Counted from the stretch's first letter, positions 35,785 through 45,057 are shown. The stretch is DNA of 64,000 nucleotides from CAWIJJ01 sp963836405 (GCA_963836405.1 CAWIJL010000005.1:186001-250000); one strand, 5' to 3'. The notes: generated from the letters alone by a model not told the origin. Translations and numbers: made by a program.

Positions 35785-38751
35785 ATGTCGAAACGCGCTC
35801 TCCTCCTGCTGCTCTCCGCGGCGCCCCTCTGGGCCGGCTCCTATTACCCCCTCCGCCTCGAAGATCCCAAGGCCGTCTACCTGACCCGGGAGAACTTTCC
35901 GGTGCAAGCCGACGGAACCGCGGACGACTCCGAGGCCATCCAGGCGGCCATCAATAAGGTGCAGGAGACCACGCGCGAAGGCGTAGTGCTCGTGCCCGAG
36001 GGCCGCTATCGCATTTCCCGCACGATCTACGTCTGGCCGGGAATTCGCGTGATCGGCTACGGCGCCAACCGCCCCGTGTTCGTGCTCGGCGAAAACACCC
36101 CCGGCTACGGAGACCCCGCCAAAGAAAGCTACATGCTGTTTTTCGCCGGTAGCCGCCCCGGCGCGGGCGGCCGTGGCGGAAGAGGCGGACGCGGCGGCGA
36201 AAACGCACCGGCCGCGGGACGCGCGAACACGCCGCAAACTCCCGGCGATGCCGGGGCCGGCACCTTCTATTCGGCCTTCAGCAACATCGACCTGGAAATT
36301 CGCGACGGCAACCCCGGCGCAGTCGGCGTGCGTTCGCGCTACGCCCAGCACTGCTTCCTGGCGCACATGGAGATCCGCATCGGACAGGGCCTCGCCGGAG
36401 TTCACGAGGGCGGCAACGTCATCGAAGACGTCCGCTTCACCGGCGGCCGCTACGGCATCTGGACCGGCACGCCGTCCCCCGGCTGGCAGTTCACCGTCAT
36501 CGACGCCTCCTTCGAAGGTCAGCGCGAGGCGGCCATTCAGGAGCGCGCCGCCGGGCTCACCCTCATCCGCCCGCACTTCCGCAATGTGCCCACCGCCATC
36601 GCCATCGAGCCGAATGCCTACGACGAGCTTTGGGTGAAGGACGCGCGCATGGAGGACATCGCCGGACCCGCCGTGATCGTCAGCCTCGAGAACAACGCGC
36701 GCACCGAAATCAACATGGAGAACGCCGTGTGCCGCAACGTGCCCGTGTTCGCTTCCTACCGGGAAAGCGGCAGGCAGGTGCCGGGACGAAGCGGCGTCTA
36801 CGAGGTGAAGACGTTCTCGCACGGCCTGAATTTCGCCTCCATGGACGCGGCGCCGCAGATCAAGGATATCTTCGAGACGGTTCCCCTGAGCGCCATGCCC
36901 GCGCCCGTGAAGTCCGATCTGCCCGCGCTGCCGCCGGCTGACACCTGGGTCGACATTCAAACCCTGGGCGCAAAAGGCGACGGTGCCACCGACGATACCG
37001 CCGCCTTCCGCAAGGCCGTCGCCGCGCATCGCGCCATCTTCCTCCCCACCGGCCGCTACGTCATCAGCGACACCATCGCCCTGCGGCCCGACACGGTGCT
37101 GATCGGCCTCCATCCAAGCGCCACCCAGATCGACCTGCTCGACCGCACGCCCGCCTTCCAGGGCATCGGCGCGCCCAAGCCCATGATCGAAGCGCCGAAG
37201 GGCGGCCGCAACATCGTCATCGGCATCGGCCTCTATACCAACGGCATCAACCCGCGCGCCGTGGCGGCCAAGTGGATGGCGGGCGCGGATTCCATGATGA
37301 ACGATGTCCGCTTCCTGGGCGGGCACGGCACCAATCGCGCCGACGGCGGCCGCGAGAACCCCTACAACAACACCCACACCGCCGACCCCGACCTCAACCG
37401 CCGCTGGGACGGCCAGTACACCAGCCTCTGGGTGACCGACGGCGGCGGCGGCACCTTCCTCGACCTGTGGACCCCCAACACCTTCGCCCAGTCCGGCATG
37501 CTCGTCTCCAATACCTCCACGCCCGGCCGCATCTACCAGATGTCCAGCGAGCATCACGTCCGCTACGAAGTGCAGTTGCACAACGTGTCCAACTGGCAGA
37601 TCTACGCGCTCCAGACCGAGGAGGAACGCGGCGAAGGCGGCGCCGCCCTGCCGCTCGAAATTGCCGATTCGAGCGACATCACGGTAGCCAATTTCCACAT
37701 CTACCGCGTGATCAGTACCTACCAGCCCTTCCCATGGGCGGTGAAGCTTTCCGGGTCGCGCAACATCCGCTTCCGCAACATCCACAACTACAGCAACAGC
37801 AAGGTGGCGTTCGACGCCTCTGTCTACGACCAGACCTACGGCCGCGAGATCCGCCAGCGCGAGTTCGCCTGGCTAACTGTTAGCGGCAATCCTCCGGCGG
37901 CCCGCCCGCGGACCGTGTCGCGCGTGCTAGCCTCCGGTGCCAAAGTGGAGAAACTGGCGGGCGGCTTCTACAACGTCTCCGGCGGCGCCGTCGATCCCGC
38001 CGGCGATTTCTATTTCGTGGATGCCCACTGGCAGCGCATCCATCGCTGGGCCGCGGCGGCCAAACGCCTGGCCACCATATCGGATGCGCCGCTCGACCCC
38101 ACCAACCTCGCTTTCGACAAGGCGGGCAACCTGATCGTCCTCTCCTATACGGGCAACGGCGTCGTGTACAGCCTCAAGCCCGGCGGACCCGAAGGCGAGA
38201 TCGCGATCCTCGAGGCGAAGCCGGCGAGCGCGCGTCCGGGGCTCACCGCCGTGCTGCCGGTCGGGGACTGGCGCCTCCCCGTGAACCTCGAGGCCGGCAC
38301 CACGCGGCCCCGTCCCGTGAACTACGTCTCACCCGACGGGACCACCTTCATCTCCACAGGCCAAGACTTCGCGAGCGGCGCGCTCAACTGGGGAGTGAAA
38401 AGCGCGGACGTGCTGCGCGTCTTCGGCCTCGCGCCCGCGCAGCCGGGCAAGCGTTTCTACTTGACCGCGGAAGCGGACTTGCGCACCTGGTCGGCAGCGG
38501 TCGGCCCCGACGGCAATCTCTCCGACGTCAAGCTGTTCGCCGAACAGGGCGGCGAAGGCGTGGCCGTGGACGCCAAAGGCAACGTGTACATCGCCAACGG
38601 GAGCATCTACGTCTACGACCCGGCAGGCAAATGGATCGAGACCATCGACGTCCCCGAGCGTCCGCTGCAACTCGTCTTCGGAGGAAAAGACGGGCGCACG
38701 CTGTTCATTCCCGCCCGCACATCGCTGTACGCTGTTAAAGTGTCCCAATAA
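35785..38751 (+). CDS. Secreted pectate-lyase-3-like double beta-helix protein with C-terminal propeller
   Basis: 988 aa, signal peptide MSKRALLLLLSAAPLWA. Two Pectate_lyase_3-type starts are visible: ADGTADDSEAIQAAINK (~res 40) and LGAKGDGATDDTAAFRKAV (~400), each followed by right-handed beta-helix sequence. From ~720 to the end is a different fold with NHL/SMP-30-like blades (GGAVDPAGDFYFVDAHWQRI, VAVDAKGNVYIANGSIYVYD). A Gly/Arg-rich insert lies at 36160-36260. The likely job is binding or cleaving a plant polysaccharide. Catalytic residues cannot be assigned, so it may be a lyase, a GH28/GH55-like hydrolase or a binding protein. It follows the GH51 gene by 104 bp. Confidence 0.75.
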   Translation: MSKRALLLLLSAAPLWAGSYYPLRLEDPKAVYLTRENFPVQADGTADDSEAIQAAINKVQETTREGVVLVPEGRYRISRTIYVWPGIRVIGYGANRPVFVLGENTPGYGDPAKESYMLFFAGSRPGAGGRGGRGGRGGENAPAAGRANTPQTPGDAGAGTFYSAFSNIDLEIRDGNPGAVGVRSRYAQHCFLAHMEIRIGQGLAGVHEGGNVIEDVRFTGGRYGIWTGTPSPGWQFTVIDASFEGQREAAIQERAAGLTLIRPHFRNVPTAIAIEPNAYDELWVKDARMEDIAGPAVIVSLENNARTEINMENAVCRNVPVFASYRESGRQVPGRSGVYEVKTFSHGLNFASMDAAPQIKDIFETVPLSAMPAPVKSDLPALPPADTWVDIQTLGAKGDGATDDTAAFRKAVAAHRAIFLPTGRYVISDTIALRPDTVLIGLHPSATQIDLLDRTPAFQGIGAPKPMIEAPKGGRNIVIGIGLYTNGINPRAVAAKWMAGADSMMNDVRFLGGHGTNRADGGRENPYNNTHTADPDLNRRWDGQYTSLWVTDGGGGTFLDLWTPNTFAQSGMLVSNTSTPGRIYQMSSEHHVRYEVQLHNVSNWQIYALQTEEERGEGGAALPLEIADSSDITVANFHIYRVISTYQPFPWAVKLSGSRNIRFRNIHNYSNSKVAFDASVYDQTYGREIRQREFAWLTVSGNPPAARPRTVSRVLASGAKVEKLAGGFYNVSGGAVDPAGDFYFVDAHWQRIHRWAAAAKRLATISDAPLDPTNLAFDKAGNLIVLSYTGNGVVYSLKPGGPEGEIAILEAKPASARPGLTAVLPVGDWRLPVNLEAGTTRPRPVNYVSPDGTTFISTGQDFASGALNWGVKSADVLRVFGLAPAQPGKRFYLTAEADLRTWSAAVGPDGNLSDVKLFAEQGGEGVAVDAKGNVYIANGSIYVYDPAGKWIETIDVPERPLQLVFGGKDGRTLFIPARTSLYAVKVSQ

Positions 38752-38773
38752 ACGCCCGGGGGCAGAGGTGAAT

Positions 38774-40003
38774 ATGATTCGAGCATTGCTGGTTGCCGTG
38801 TGCCTGTCGGGATCGCTCGCGGCCGCAGGACTGCCCGCGGCCAAACCCGAGGAGGTCGGCTTCTCTTCCGAACGCCTCCAGCGCATCCATGAGATGGTGA
38901 TGCGCCACGTAGAAGCGAAGGACGTCTCCGGCGCGGTCACCATCGTGGCCCGCCGCGGCCGCATCGTGCATTTCGAAGCGCACGGCCTGATGGACATCGA
39001 TTCCCAAAAGCCGATGGCGAAGGACGCGCTCTTCCGCCTCGCCTCCACCAGCAAACCTGTCACAGCCGCCGCCATCCTAATCCTTCTCGAAGAAGGCAAG
39101 CTCCGCCTCACCGACCTGGTGTCGAAGTACATTCCCGAATTCATGGGCACCAAAGTGGCGGTGGCGCCCGCCCAGCCAGGCAGCCCCGAGCCGTTTCAAA
39201 CCGTCGCCTCCTCGCGCGGCATCACCATCCAGGACCTCCTGACCCACACCTCGGGCCTGGCCAGCGGCGGCATCACCGGCCCGGTAGTTCAGAAATTGAG
39301 CGCCACCCGGAAACCCATAGACACGCTCGCGGACTACATTCCGCGGCTGGGCGCGCTCCCCCTCGATTTCCAGCCCGGCACCCAGTGGCGCTACAGCCCC
39401 GGCGCGGGCTTTGAAACGCTCGGCCGCATCGTCGAGATCGCCAGCGGCATGACCTTCGACGAGTTCCTGCGCCAGCGCCTGTTCGCGCCGCTCGGCATGA
39501 ACGACACCGGCTTCAACGCCAAGGACCCCGCACGCTCGGCAACGGTCTACCGCAAGACCGCGCAGGGCCTCGAAAAGATCACCCCCGCCCCGCCCGGTCC
39601 GGCCGTCTATTTCTCGGGCGCCGGCGGCCTCGTCTCCTCGGCTGAGGATTACCTGATGTTCGCGCAGATGCTCTGCAACGGCGGCGAACTCAATGGGAAG
39701 CGCATCCTCAGCCCCTGGACCGTCGACCTGATGATGACCAACAACGTCGGCGACCTGTTCCTCGGCCAGATCGGCCGTCCGCCTAAGGGCGTCGGTTTCG
39801 GACTCGGCGGCGAAGTGATTACCAACGCCGTCGAGGCCCGCCTCCGTAAGCCCGACGGCAGCTACGGCTGGGACGGCGCTTTCGGCACCTACTTCCTGGT
39901 CAACCGCAAAGAGCAGCTCGTAACCGTGCTCTTCGTGCAAACCGCCGGCCGCCAGATCCAGCACGACTTCGACAACGCCGTCTCCCAGGCCGTCATCGAA
40001 TAG
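38774..40003 (+). CDS. Secreted serine hydrolase, beta-lactamase/EstB-like
   Basis: About 409 aa with signal peptide MIRALLVAVCLSGSLAAAG. The active-site SxxK is in LASTSKPVTAAA (~res 92), and the Tyr motif in WRYSPGAGFE has YSP in place of YxN, as in esterase-type members. A family-typical LSPWTVDLMMTNNVGDL follows. Members act as esterases, transesterases or D-aminopeptidases rather than resistance enzymes; the substrate is unknown here. ATG 38774 is preceded by AGAGGTG; a GTG at 38768 in the same frame is the alternative start. It lies 22 bp after the pectate-lyase-like gene, so probably in the same transcript. Confidence 0.8.
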   Translation: MIRALLVAVCLSGSLAAAGLPAAKPEEVGFSSERLQRIHEMVMRHVEAKDVSGAVTIVARRGRIVHFEAHGLMDIDSQKPMAKDALFRLASTSKPVTAAAILILLEEGKLRLTDLVSKYIPEFMGTKVAVAPAQPGSPEPFQTVASSRGITIQDLLTHTSGLASGGITGPVVQKLSATRKPIDTLADYIPRLGALPLDFQPGTQWRYSPGAGFETLGRIVEIASGMTFDEFLRQRLFAPLGMNDTGFNAKDPARSATVYRKTAQGLEKITPAPPGPAVYFSGAGGLVSSAEDYLMFAQMLCNGGELNGKRILSPWTVDLMMTNNVGDLFLGQIGRPPKGVGFGLGGEVITNAVEARLRKPDGSYGWDGAFGTYFLVNRKEQLVTVLFVQTAGRQIQHDFDNAVSQAVIE

Positions 40004-40005
40004 CG

Positions 40006-40458
40006 TCACTGCCTCGCGAATGTCTGGATCGATTCCGTGACGCCGTCCATGTCGATCACGCGCTTCGTCTTGGTGAGCGTGTTGCTGTCATCCGAGAGGC
40101 TCCAGGCTTCGCGCGTGACCACCACGTGGTAGCCATCCTTGCGGACCGTGAGGAAGACCAGAGTCGAACCTTCCCATGAGTTCGAGCGCCAGACCTGCAC
40201 GCCCTTGTCGGTCTTCGTGGCGCGCTCCACGCCGTCGATGATGTAGGTGGAATCGCTGGATCCCCCGCCCGAAAGCCGGCTGTTGACGAACCGGGTCTCC
40301 CAATGCAAGCTGAGATTCGGATCCTGGTGCACGATCTTCTCGATATGGGAATTCTGTTCCGAACTTCCTGCCATCTTCCACGTGCCGGAAAAATCCGGCT
40401 TCGGCTGTGCCATGGCGGAACTAACGATCAGCCCGGCCACAATCAGGGCGTATCTCAT
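40006..40458 (-). CDS. Small secreted lipocalin-like protein, unknown function
   Basis: 150 aa. Signal peptide MRYALIVAGLIVSSAMA, then a single beta domain beginning PDFSGTWKMAGSSEQNSHIE, with later strands STLVFLTVRKDGYHVVVTRE and NTLTKTKRVID. The FSGTWK start and alternating strands are common in small acidobacterial secreted proteins with a calycin-like fold. I do not recognise a more specific family. It is convergent with the serine hydrolase gene (2 bp apart) and divergent from the HAF-repeat gene. Confidence 0.7.
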   Translation of the reverse strand: MRYALIVAGLIVSSAMAQPKPDFSGTWKMAGSSEQNSHIEKIVHQDPNLSLHWETRFVNSRLSGGGSSDSTYIIDGVERATKTDKGVQVWRSNSWEGSTLVFLTVRKDGYHVVVTREAWSLSDDSNTLTKTKRVIDMDGVTESIQTFARQ

Positions 40459-40579
40459 ATTCGCTGCTGATTGGACACCGCCAAACGCGCTCGGGTTCCG
40501 CCAGGACTCGCTCCGGACCGCATTTTCAAGGGCATACCCACCACGGAGCATTCTGCCGATAAAATACAAGCTGAATGTC

Positions 40580-41383
40580 ATGAAAATTTATTTCTCAGAA
40601 CTCGTCCTATTGCTCGTGCCGTTTGGAGGGGTGGGTGCCCAGTCCTTCTCCTCCTCGCTATTTGACCCCCCTTCAGGTATCGCGCTGGTCGAAGTGCGGG
40701 GCCTGAACAGCGCTGGACAGATCCTGGGCCAATATCAGGATTTGTCTTCATCATCTTTGCGATCGCTGCTCCGAAGCGCGGAGGGAACTTATACTTCGAT
40801 TGCCGTTCCCGAGGCGCTGCAGACAAATGGGACAGGGCTCAATAACCTCGGACAGATTATAGATGAAACAGGCACGCACTCATTTACCCGCGCGCCGGAC
40901 GGCAAATACACCACCTTCGATATTCCTCCTCATGGCACGCCTGCCAACCGGCCGCCGGTCCCCGTGGCCATCAACGATCGCGGGGAGATTGCCGGAACAG
41001 CTTATGTGGACGGATCCACCACGTGGGGATTCTTGCTCAGCGCCGATCGGACGAGTTATACAACCGTGCAGGTGCCAGGCGCGACTTTTACCCAGGTGGT
41101 AGCCATAAACATTAGCGGAATGGTTTTCGGCACCTGCCGATTCGGCGGTTCCTTCGGGCTGAAGCACGGATTCGTTCGGCAGGCGGACGGCAGCTATCTT
41201 TTAATCGATGCGCCGGGGGCGGTGCAGGAGACTTCCTTGAGCGGTGCCAACAATCGCGGCCAAGTGGTAGTCAACGGCATGGTTCTGAATGCCGACGGCA
41301 GTTCCGGCGCGCTGGACGCCGGCTTAACCGTCACCGGCGCCGTGATTGACGATACCGGGCGGTGCTCGTCGAGCAAGCTGTAA
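40580..41383 (+). pseudogene. HAF-repeat secreted protein, 3'-truncated
   Basis: 267 aa as read. Signal peptide-like start (MKIYFSELVLLLVPFGGVGA), then about six HAF-type units with the core (I/L)N-x-x-G-x-I: LNSAGQILGQY, LNNLGQIIDET, INDRGEIAGTAY, INISGMVFGTC, NNRGQVVVNGM, IDDTGR. The last unit breaks off at DDTGR, where an insertion-sequence remnant starts on the other strand (~41361). The final residues CSSSKL are read through foreign DNA. HAF repeats occur in extracellular proteins and the function is unknown. It may still yield a shortened product. Confidence 0.65.
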
Positions 41384-41913
41384 AAAAGCAAAATGGCAGC
41401 TTTGAGTTCATCGGGAGACACCTGGAGTGCGGAGGCATCGGCGATCAGGGGAACGGCCTCCACGGTTTGCCGGGAGCGGAGTTGATCTCGAGCTTGCCTG
41501 CTATCGGCGGAAGTGTACAGGAACCGTCCGGCCACTTCGGAGCGTCGCAAGCGTGCCGCGCGGACCAGGCCGTGCAGGGGATCTTGGACCTCGGCATGAA
41601 GAGCGTCGGCTAGCTCGTCGGCGAACCAACCGCGCGAGGACTGATTGACGAAGGACTCGATGGTGGCGACGAGGGTGCCGAAGCGGGAAAACCACACGTC
41701 CTGGTGGGACCACAAGCCAGCATCGTCAAACCGGATTGCTTCGCGGAGGGTATAGTAGCGACCGCGATGAGTATAGCTGGAGAGGTAATCCAAGAGCTTG
41801 AGCTTGCGAAAGACGGTGAGGTCGGCGTTAGTGCCGAGAACACCTTTGAGTTCGGGGAGGGTCGCGATCTTGTGCCGCAGCAGGTGCTTGCGGAGGGCTT
41901 GGGGATCGAATGA
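41361..41913 (-). mobile_element. Remnant of an insertion-sequence ORF (ISAzo13-like accessory/transposase N-terminus)
   Basis: A minus-strand frame of ~180 codons encodes a winged-helix-like start (LRHKIATLPELKGVLG, LDYLSSYTHRGRYYTLREA) and a conserved body (GLWSHQDVWFSRFGTLVATI, SRGWFADELADAL). I associate this pattern with ORFs found next to or fused with ISAzo13/Rhodopirellula-type transposases, from memory. No ATG/GTG/TTG starts the frame after the TAA at 41914, and homology stops at LLDEHR (~41365), where the HAF gene resumes on the other strand. The DDE domain is missing, so this is a dead fragment. No terminal repeats were identified; 41914-42026 shows nothing else. Confidence 0.55.
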
Positions 41914-42026
41914 TTAAAGGCCGTCGAGGAGATCGACGCTTCAAGGAACGACGGACGTAAAGATTCGCTAATGATCGACTTCCGATTAGCAGTGACTATT
42001 TATCGTTGCGTCGTCTGTAAGTGGAG

Positions 42027-43067
42027 TTACCAGGGCCGGGAACGGGCGACGGAGATGCCGCGGGTTTCGTTTGGCCACTTACCGGAGACGGCGCAGTAGT
42101 AATGATAGAGCGCGCCGCGATGATACACGATCGCGGGTTTGTGGGCGTAAGTGGAATCGACCGTTCCGGGAGGACCTACGTCGATCAGGATCTCATCGAC
42201 TTTAACGGGGTGGAACGGGTCGCGGCCGAGGGCGAGAAGGTCGCGGGCTTTGCCGGCGCGGTCGAGGCTGTAATAGAAGAAGGCCCACTGGCCGCGGTCG
42301 GTGAGGACGCAGGGGTCGCTGGCAAAGCGTTCGTCGCGGCTTCCGGCGGGGCCGTTGGGGATGATGGGATTGCCGGAATAACGCTGCCAGGTTTTCAGGT
42401 CCCTGGATGTGGCTACGCCGGTCTGTTCGCGCGAGCCGCCGCCCTGCACGCGCGGGAGCGGCTTAGTCTTGGCATTGTAGAAGAGATAGTAAGTGCCGCG
42501 GTATTCGACGAGGCAGGGCTTATAGAGCCCGCCGTCTTCCCAGGCGGCGCCGTCTTCGGGGCGGAGGCAGGGAGGGTCGGTCTGCCAGTGGCGCAGGTCT
42601 TCGCTCCAGCAGAGGCCGATGACGGCGGGACCTTGTTCGTACCCGGCATTCGGGTAGGCGTGGTAGACGCCGAGAAAGCGGCCGCGCACCTTCTTCAATT
42701 CGCCCGGCGATTGCATGTCGTTTTCCCGCAGGATCCAGTTCATGGCGACGTTGTAGCGGGTGACGGGGGAGGACGGGTCGCGGGGGAGCACGCAGCCTTC
42801 CTTGTTCCAGGCGATGAGGTCCTGAGAACTGGCGAGTCCGGTCTGGTAGCCTTGGCCGTCCCACCCGACGTAGGTCATGTAGAAGCTGCCGCGGTGATGG
42901 AACAGGAAGGGGCAGTCCACGCTGCGGCTATCGAAGTCGTGAGGCTCGGGGGAGGCGGCGAGCACGAGTTTGCCGTACTTGAAAGTCGTGCGGTAGCGGG
43001 CTGCCGGATCGGGAGCGGCCTGGGCGGCGGCGGCGGTGGAGGCGGCCAGAAATGTGCGGCGGGTCAT
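42027..43067 (-). CDS. Secreted five-bladed beta-propeller glycosidase, GH43/GH117-like
   Basis: 346 aa. It starts MTRRTFLAASTAAAA, a Tat-like twin-arginine leader. Blade motifs include VDCPFLFHHRGSFYMTYVGW, GLASSQDLIAWNKEG, ALYHYYCAVSG and GGLYKPCLVEYRGTYYLFYN, with acidic residues in positions typical of clan GH-F/J propellers (PHDFDSRSVDCP, DERFASDPCV). It probably trims arabinose, galactose or anhydro-galactose side chains; the exact family is uncertain. It is divergent from the MFS transporter gene (74 bp between starts), which may import the product. Confidence 0.75.
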   Translation of the reverse strand: MTRRTFLAASTAAAAQAAPDPAARYRTTFKYGKLVLAASPEPHDFDSRSVDCPFLFHHRGSFYMTYVGWDGQGYQTGLASSQDLIAWNKEGCVLPRDPSSPVTRYNVAMNWILRENDMQSPGELKKVRGRFLGVYHAYPNAGYEQGPAVIGLCWSEDLRHWQTDPPCLRPEDGAAWEDGGLYKPCLVEYRGTYYLFYNAKTKPLPRVQGGGSREQTGVATSRDLKTWQRYSGNPIIPNGPAGSRDERFASDPCVLTDRGQWAFFYYSLDRAGKARDLLALGRDPFHPVKVDEILIDVGPPGTVDSTYAHKPAIVYHRGALYHYYCAVSGKWPNETRGISVARSRPW

Positions 43068-43141
43068 GGAAAAGTACGATAGCTCAGATGGGAGACGTGT
43101 GCGCGAGGGCGCTTGGGTGAAACCTGATAGTATCGAATGCT

Positions 43142-44263
43142 ATGTTAATCACCGCCGCAATCCTGGCGATTTTTGTCTACGGAATCATCGCAGCCATGTT
43201 GGGCACGATATTGCCCGACATTTCCCAGCGCTTCTCGCTGACCCCGAAGCAGAACGGGAACATTGCGCTGTTTCAGGCGGTCGGCCTGATGATCGGGTCC
43301 CTGTTCGTGGGGCCGTTGATGGATGTGCAGGGCAAGAAGGTGGGCATGCTGGTGGGCCTGGGACTTGTGGCGCTGGCGCTGTTTCTGCTGCGCTCGGCGG
43401 CCGGGTACCAGAGCGTGGTGGTCGCCATGAACCTGCTGGGGATCGGCGGCGGGGTGGTGGTGACCGCGGCCAACAGTCTGAACCCGGATATCGACCCGGT
43501 GAATCCTGCAATCATCAGCAACTGGCTAAATCTTTTCTTTGGCCTGGGCGGACTGGTAACGCCGCTCATCAGCGCCAAGGTGTTCAACAAGAACCCGCGA
43601 ACACTTTCGCTGTTCGCCGGAATTTTGGCGATTGCGGCACTGCTGGCGAGCGTGGCGGCACCCTTTAAGCCGCCTGCCGGCACGGTATCGTTCCAGGTAT
43701 CGGCTGTGGGTGCGCTGCTCACCGATTCGCGGCTGCTGGGCCTTGCGTTTCTATTGTTCCTCTACGTGGCGTGTGAAGTGGGCGTCTGGAACTGGCTGGT
43801 GCGGCATCTGGTGGCGCAGGGCGTGACGGAGGGCAAGGCGCTCACCATCCTGTCGCTGGGATTTGCCCTCGGCCTGCTGATCGGCCGCATACTGGCGGCG
43901 CAGATTCTGACGCAGGTGGATGCCAAGACGGTGTTGATCGGGGCCTCGCTGCTGATGGCCGTGACCACGTATGCCATGCTGCAAAGTTCGAGTCCCGGGG
44001 TGGCGCAGGCGATGGTGTTCGTCGCAGGGCTGGCGATGGCGCCGGTGTTCCCGACTACGCTGGGTGTGGTAGGCGGCACGTTCTCAGGCGATACGGTGGC
44101 CACCGCCATCGGGATCGCGGTGACCTTCGGATGGTTTGGCCTGGCGGTGAGCTCGCCGATCATCGGCGGGATCGCGGGCAACGATCCCAAGCGGCTGAAG
44201 AAGGCGCTTCTGCTGTTGCCCGCGGCGTCGCTGGTGATGGCGGTGGTGGCGTTCACGCTGTAG
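43142..44263 (+). CDS. MFS transporter, FucP-like sugar permease type
   Basis: 373 aa, about 12 hydrophobic helices. The N-terminal half has GTILPDISQRFSLTPKQNG and the A-like motif MDVQGKKVGMLVG. The C-terminal half has ILSLGFALGLLIGR and SSPIIGGIAGNDPKRLKKA. Overall it resembles small sugar:proton symporters of the FHS/FucP group. Pairing with a divergent glycosidase gene suggests uptake of a monosaccharide from plant material; this is inference. It ends before a convergent stem-loop. Confidence 0.78.
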   Translation: MLITAAILAIFVYGIIAAMLGTILPDISQRFSLTPKQNGNIALFQAVGLMIGSLFVGPLMDVQGKKVGMLVGLGLVALALFLLRSAAGYQSVVVAMNLLGIGGGVVVTAANSLNPDIDPVNPAIISNWLNLFFGLGGLVTPLISAKVFNKNPRTLSLFAGILAIAALLASVAAPFKPPAGTVSFQVSAVGALLTDSRLLGLAFLLFLYVACEVGVWNWLVRHLVAQGVTEGKALTILSLGFALGLLIGRILAAQILTQVDAKTVLIGASLLMAVTTYAMLQSSSPGVAQAMVFVAGLAMAPVFPTTLGVVGGTFSGDTVATAIGIAVTFGWFGLAVSSPIIGGIAGNDPKRLKKALLLLPAASLVMAVVAFTL

Positions 44264-44287
44264 GGATTTCTGGCCGTTATCGATGAC

Positions 44288-44314
44288 GGAGGCGAACGGG
44301 CGAGCTTCGCCTCC
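44288..44314. terminator. Stem-loop between convergent genes, possible terminator
   Basis: GGAGGCGAA (44288-44296) pairs perfectly with TTCGCCTCC (44306-44314) around a 9-nt loop, between the stop of the MFS gene and the stop of the convergent membrane-protein gene. There is no U tract on either side, so factor-independent termination would be weak. Confidence 0.4.
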
Positions 44315-45057
44315 TACCCCAATTGGCCGAAGTAGAAGAGTGCCGTAACCAGGCCGGTCATGCCGGCGGCCCAGCCAAGCACTGTTCGAAGAGGGGGAGT
44401 AGGCGGCGTTCGCAGGACGCGGATTCCGAGCGGTACGAGTGCGATGCAGAGTCCAGTCACCGCTACCACGGAGATGGCCGAACTGCCCTTGACCACGCCC
44501 ATCATGAGCGCCGACATGAGACCGAGCGCGATGGCCCGGACCAGTCCAAGCGTGCCGGAGAGATAAGCGCCAATGGCGAGGACGATCCATCCAAAGAGAA
44601 TCGGGCCGTTGAGAGCGGAGACTACGTGGAATGCCCCGTACGAGCCTGCGACTGTGTCAGTGGCGACCGGAACACCCTGGAGTCGAACCATTTGAAAAGC
44701 AAGGTAGTCGGCGCCGGCATGAAAGGTTCGCGCAAATAGTCCGAACATGGCGAAGGTGCCGCCCCATAGAGCCCAGCCAGGCCTCTTGTCGGCGATAAGG
44801 CTCGCGAGAATGAGGATCGCCGGCCAAAGGGCAATGTTTCCCGCCAGGAAAAGGTTGTACGAAGCCGAAATCAGCGTAGGATGCTCCCGGAATGCTGCCA
44901 GTTGTTGTGGAAAGAAGAAGTGAAACCGGGTGCGCAAAAGGACCCCGGCGAGAAGGAGAACCGGCGCCAAGACCATCGACACACCTCCTACCCAGCGTCC
45001 GGGCGGGCAGTGTTCCTCAAGCTGCGAGCATCTACGGGTCAGGTCGGGCGCGCTCAT
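44314..45057 (-). CDS. Polytopic membrane protein of unknown function
   Basis: 247 aa with about seven hydrophobic segments (GGVSMVLAPVLLLAGVLL, YNLFLAGNIALWPAILILAS, GWAAGMTGLVTALFYFG). A soluble N-terminus of ~20 residues carries CSQLEEHCPPGRW. Recalls DUF4386-like integral membrane proteins but I cannot confirm. ATG 45057 was chosen because GAGGAG lies four bases upstream; in-frame ATGs up to 45171 lack such a site. Confidence 0.65.
   Translation of the reverse strand: MSAPDLTRRCSQLEEHCPPGRWVGGVSMVLAPVLLLAGVLLRTRFHFFFPQQLAAFREHPTLISASYNLFLAGNIALWPAILILASLIADKRPGWALWGGTFAMFGLFARTFHAGADYLAFQMVRLQGVPVATDTVAGSYGAFHVVSALNGPILFGWIVLAIGAYLSGTLGLVRAIALGLMSALMMGVVKGSSAISVVAVTGLCIALVPLGIRVLRTPPTPPLRTVLGWAAGMTGLVTALFYFGQLG

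Noticed and set aside
38774..40003. Beta-lactam resistance gene
   Set aside because: The SxxK/YSP pattern and signal peptide fit the broad EstB-like serine hydrolase group; there is no specific evidence for beta-lactam hydrolysis.
42027..43082. Shadow plus-strand frame 42021-43082 as a gene
   Set aside because: It is Gly/Ala/Val-rich antisense sequence; the minus frame has a Tat leader and propeller blade motifs.
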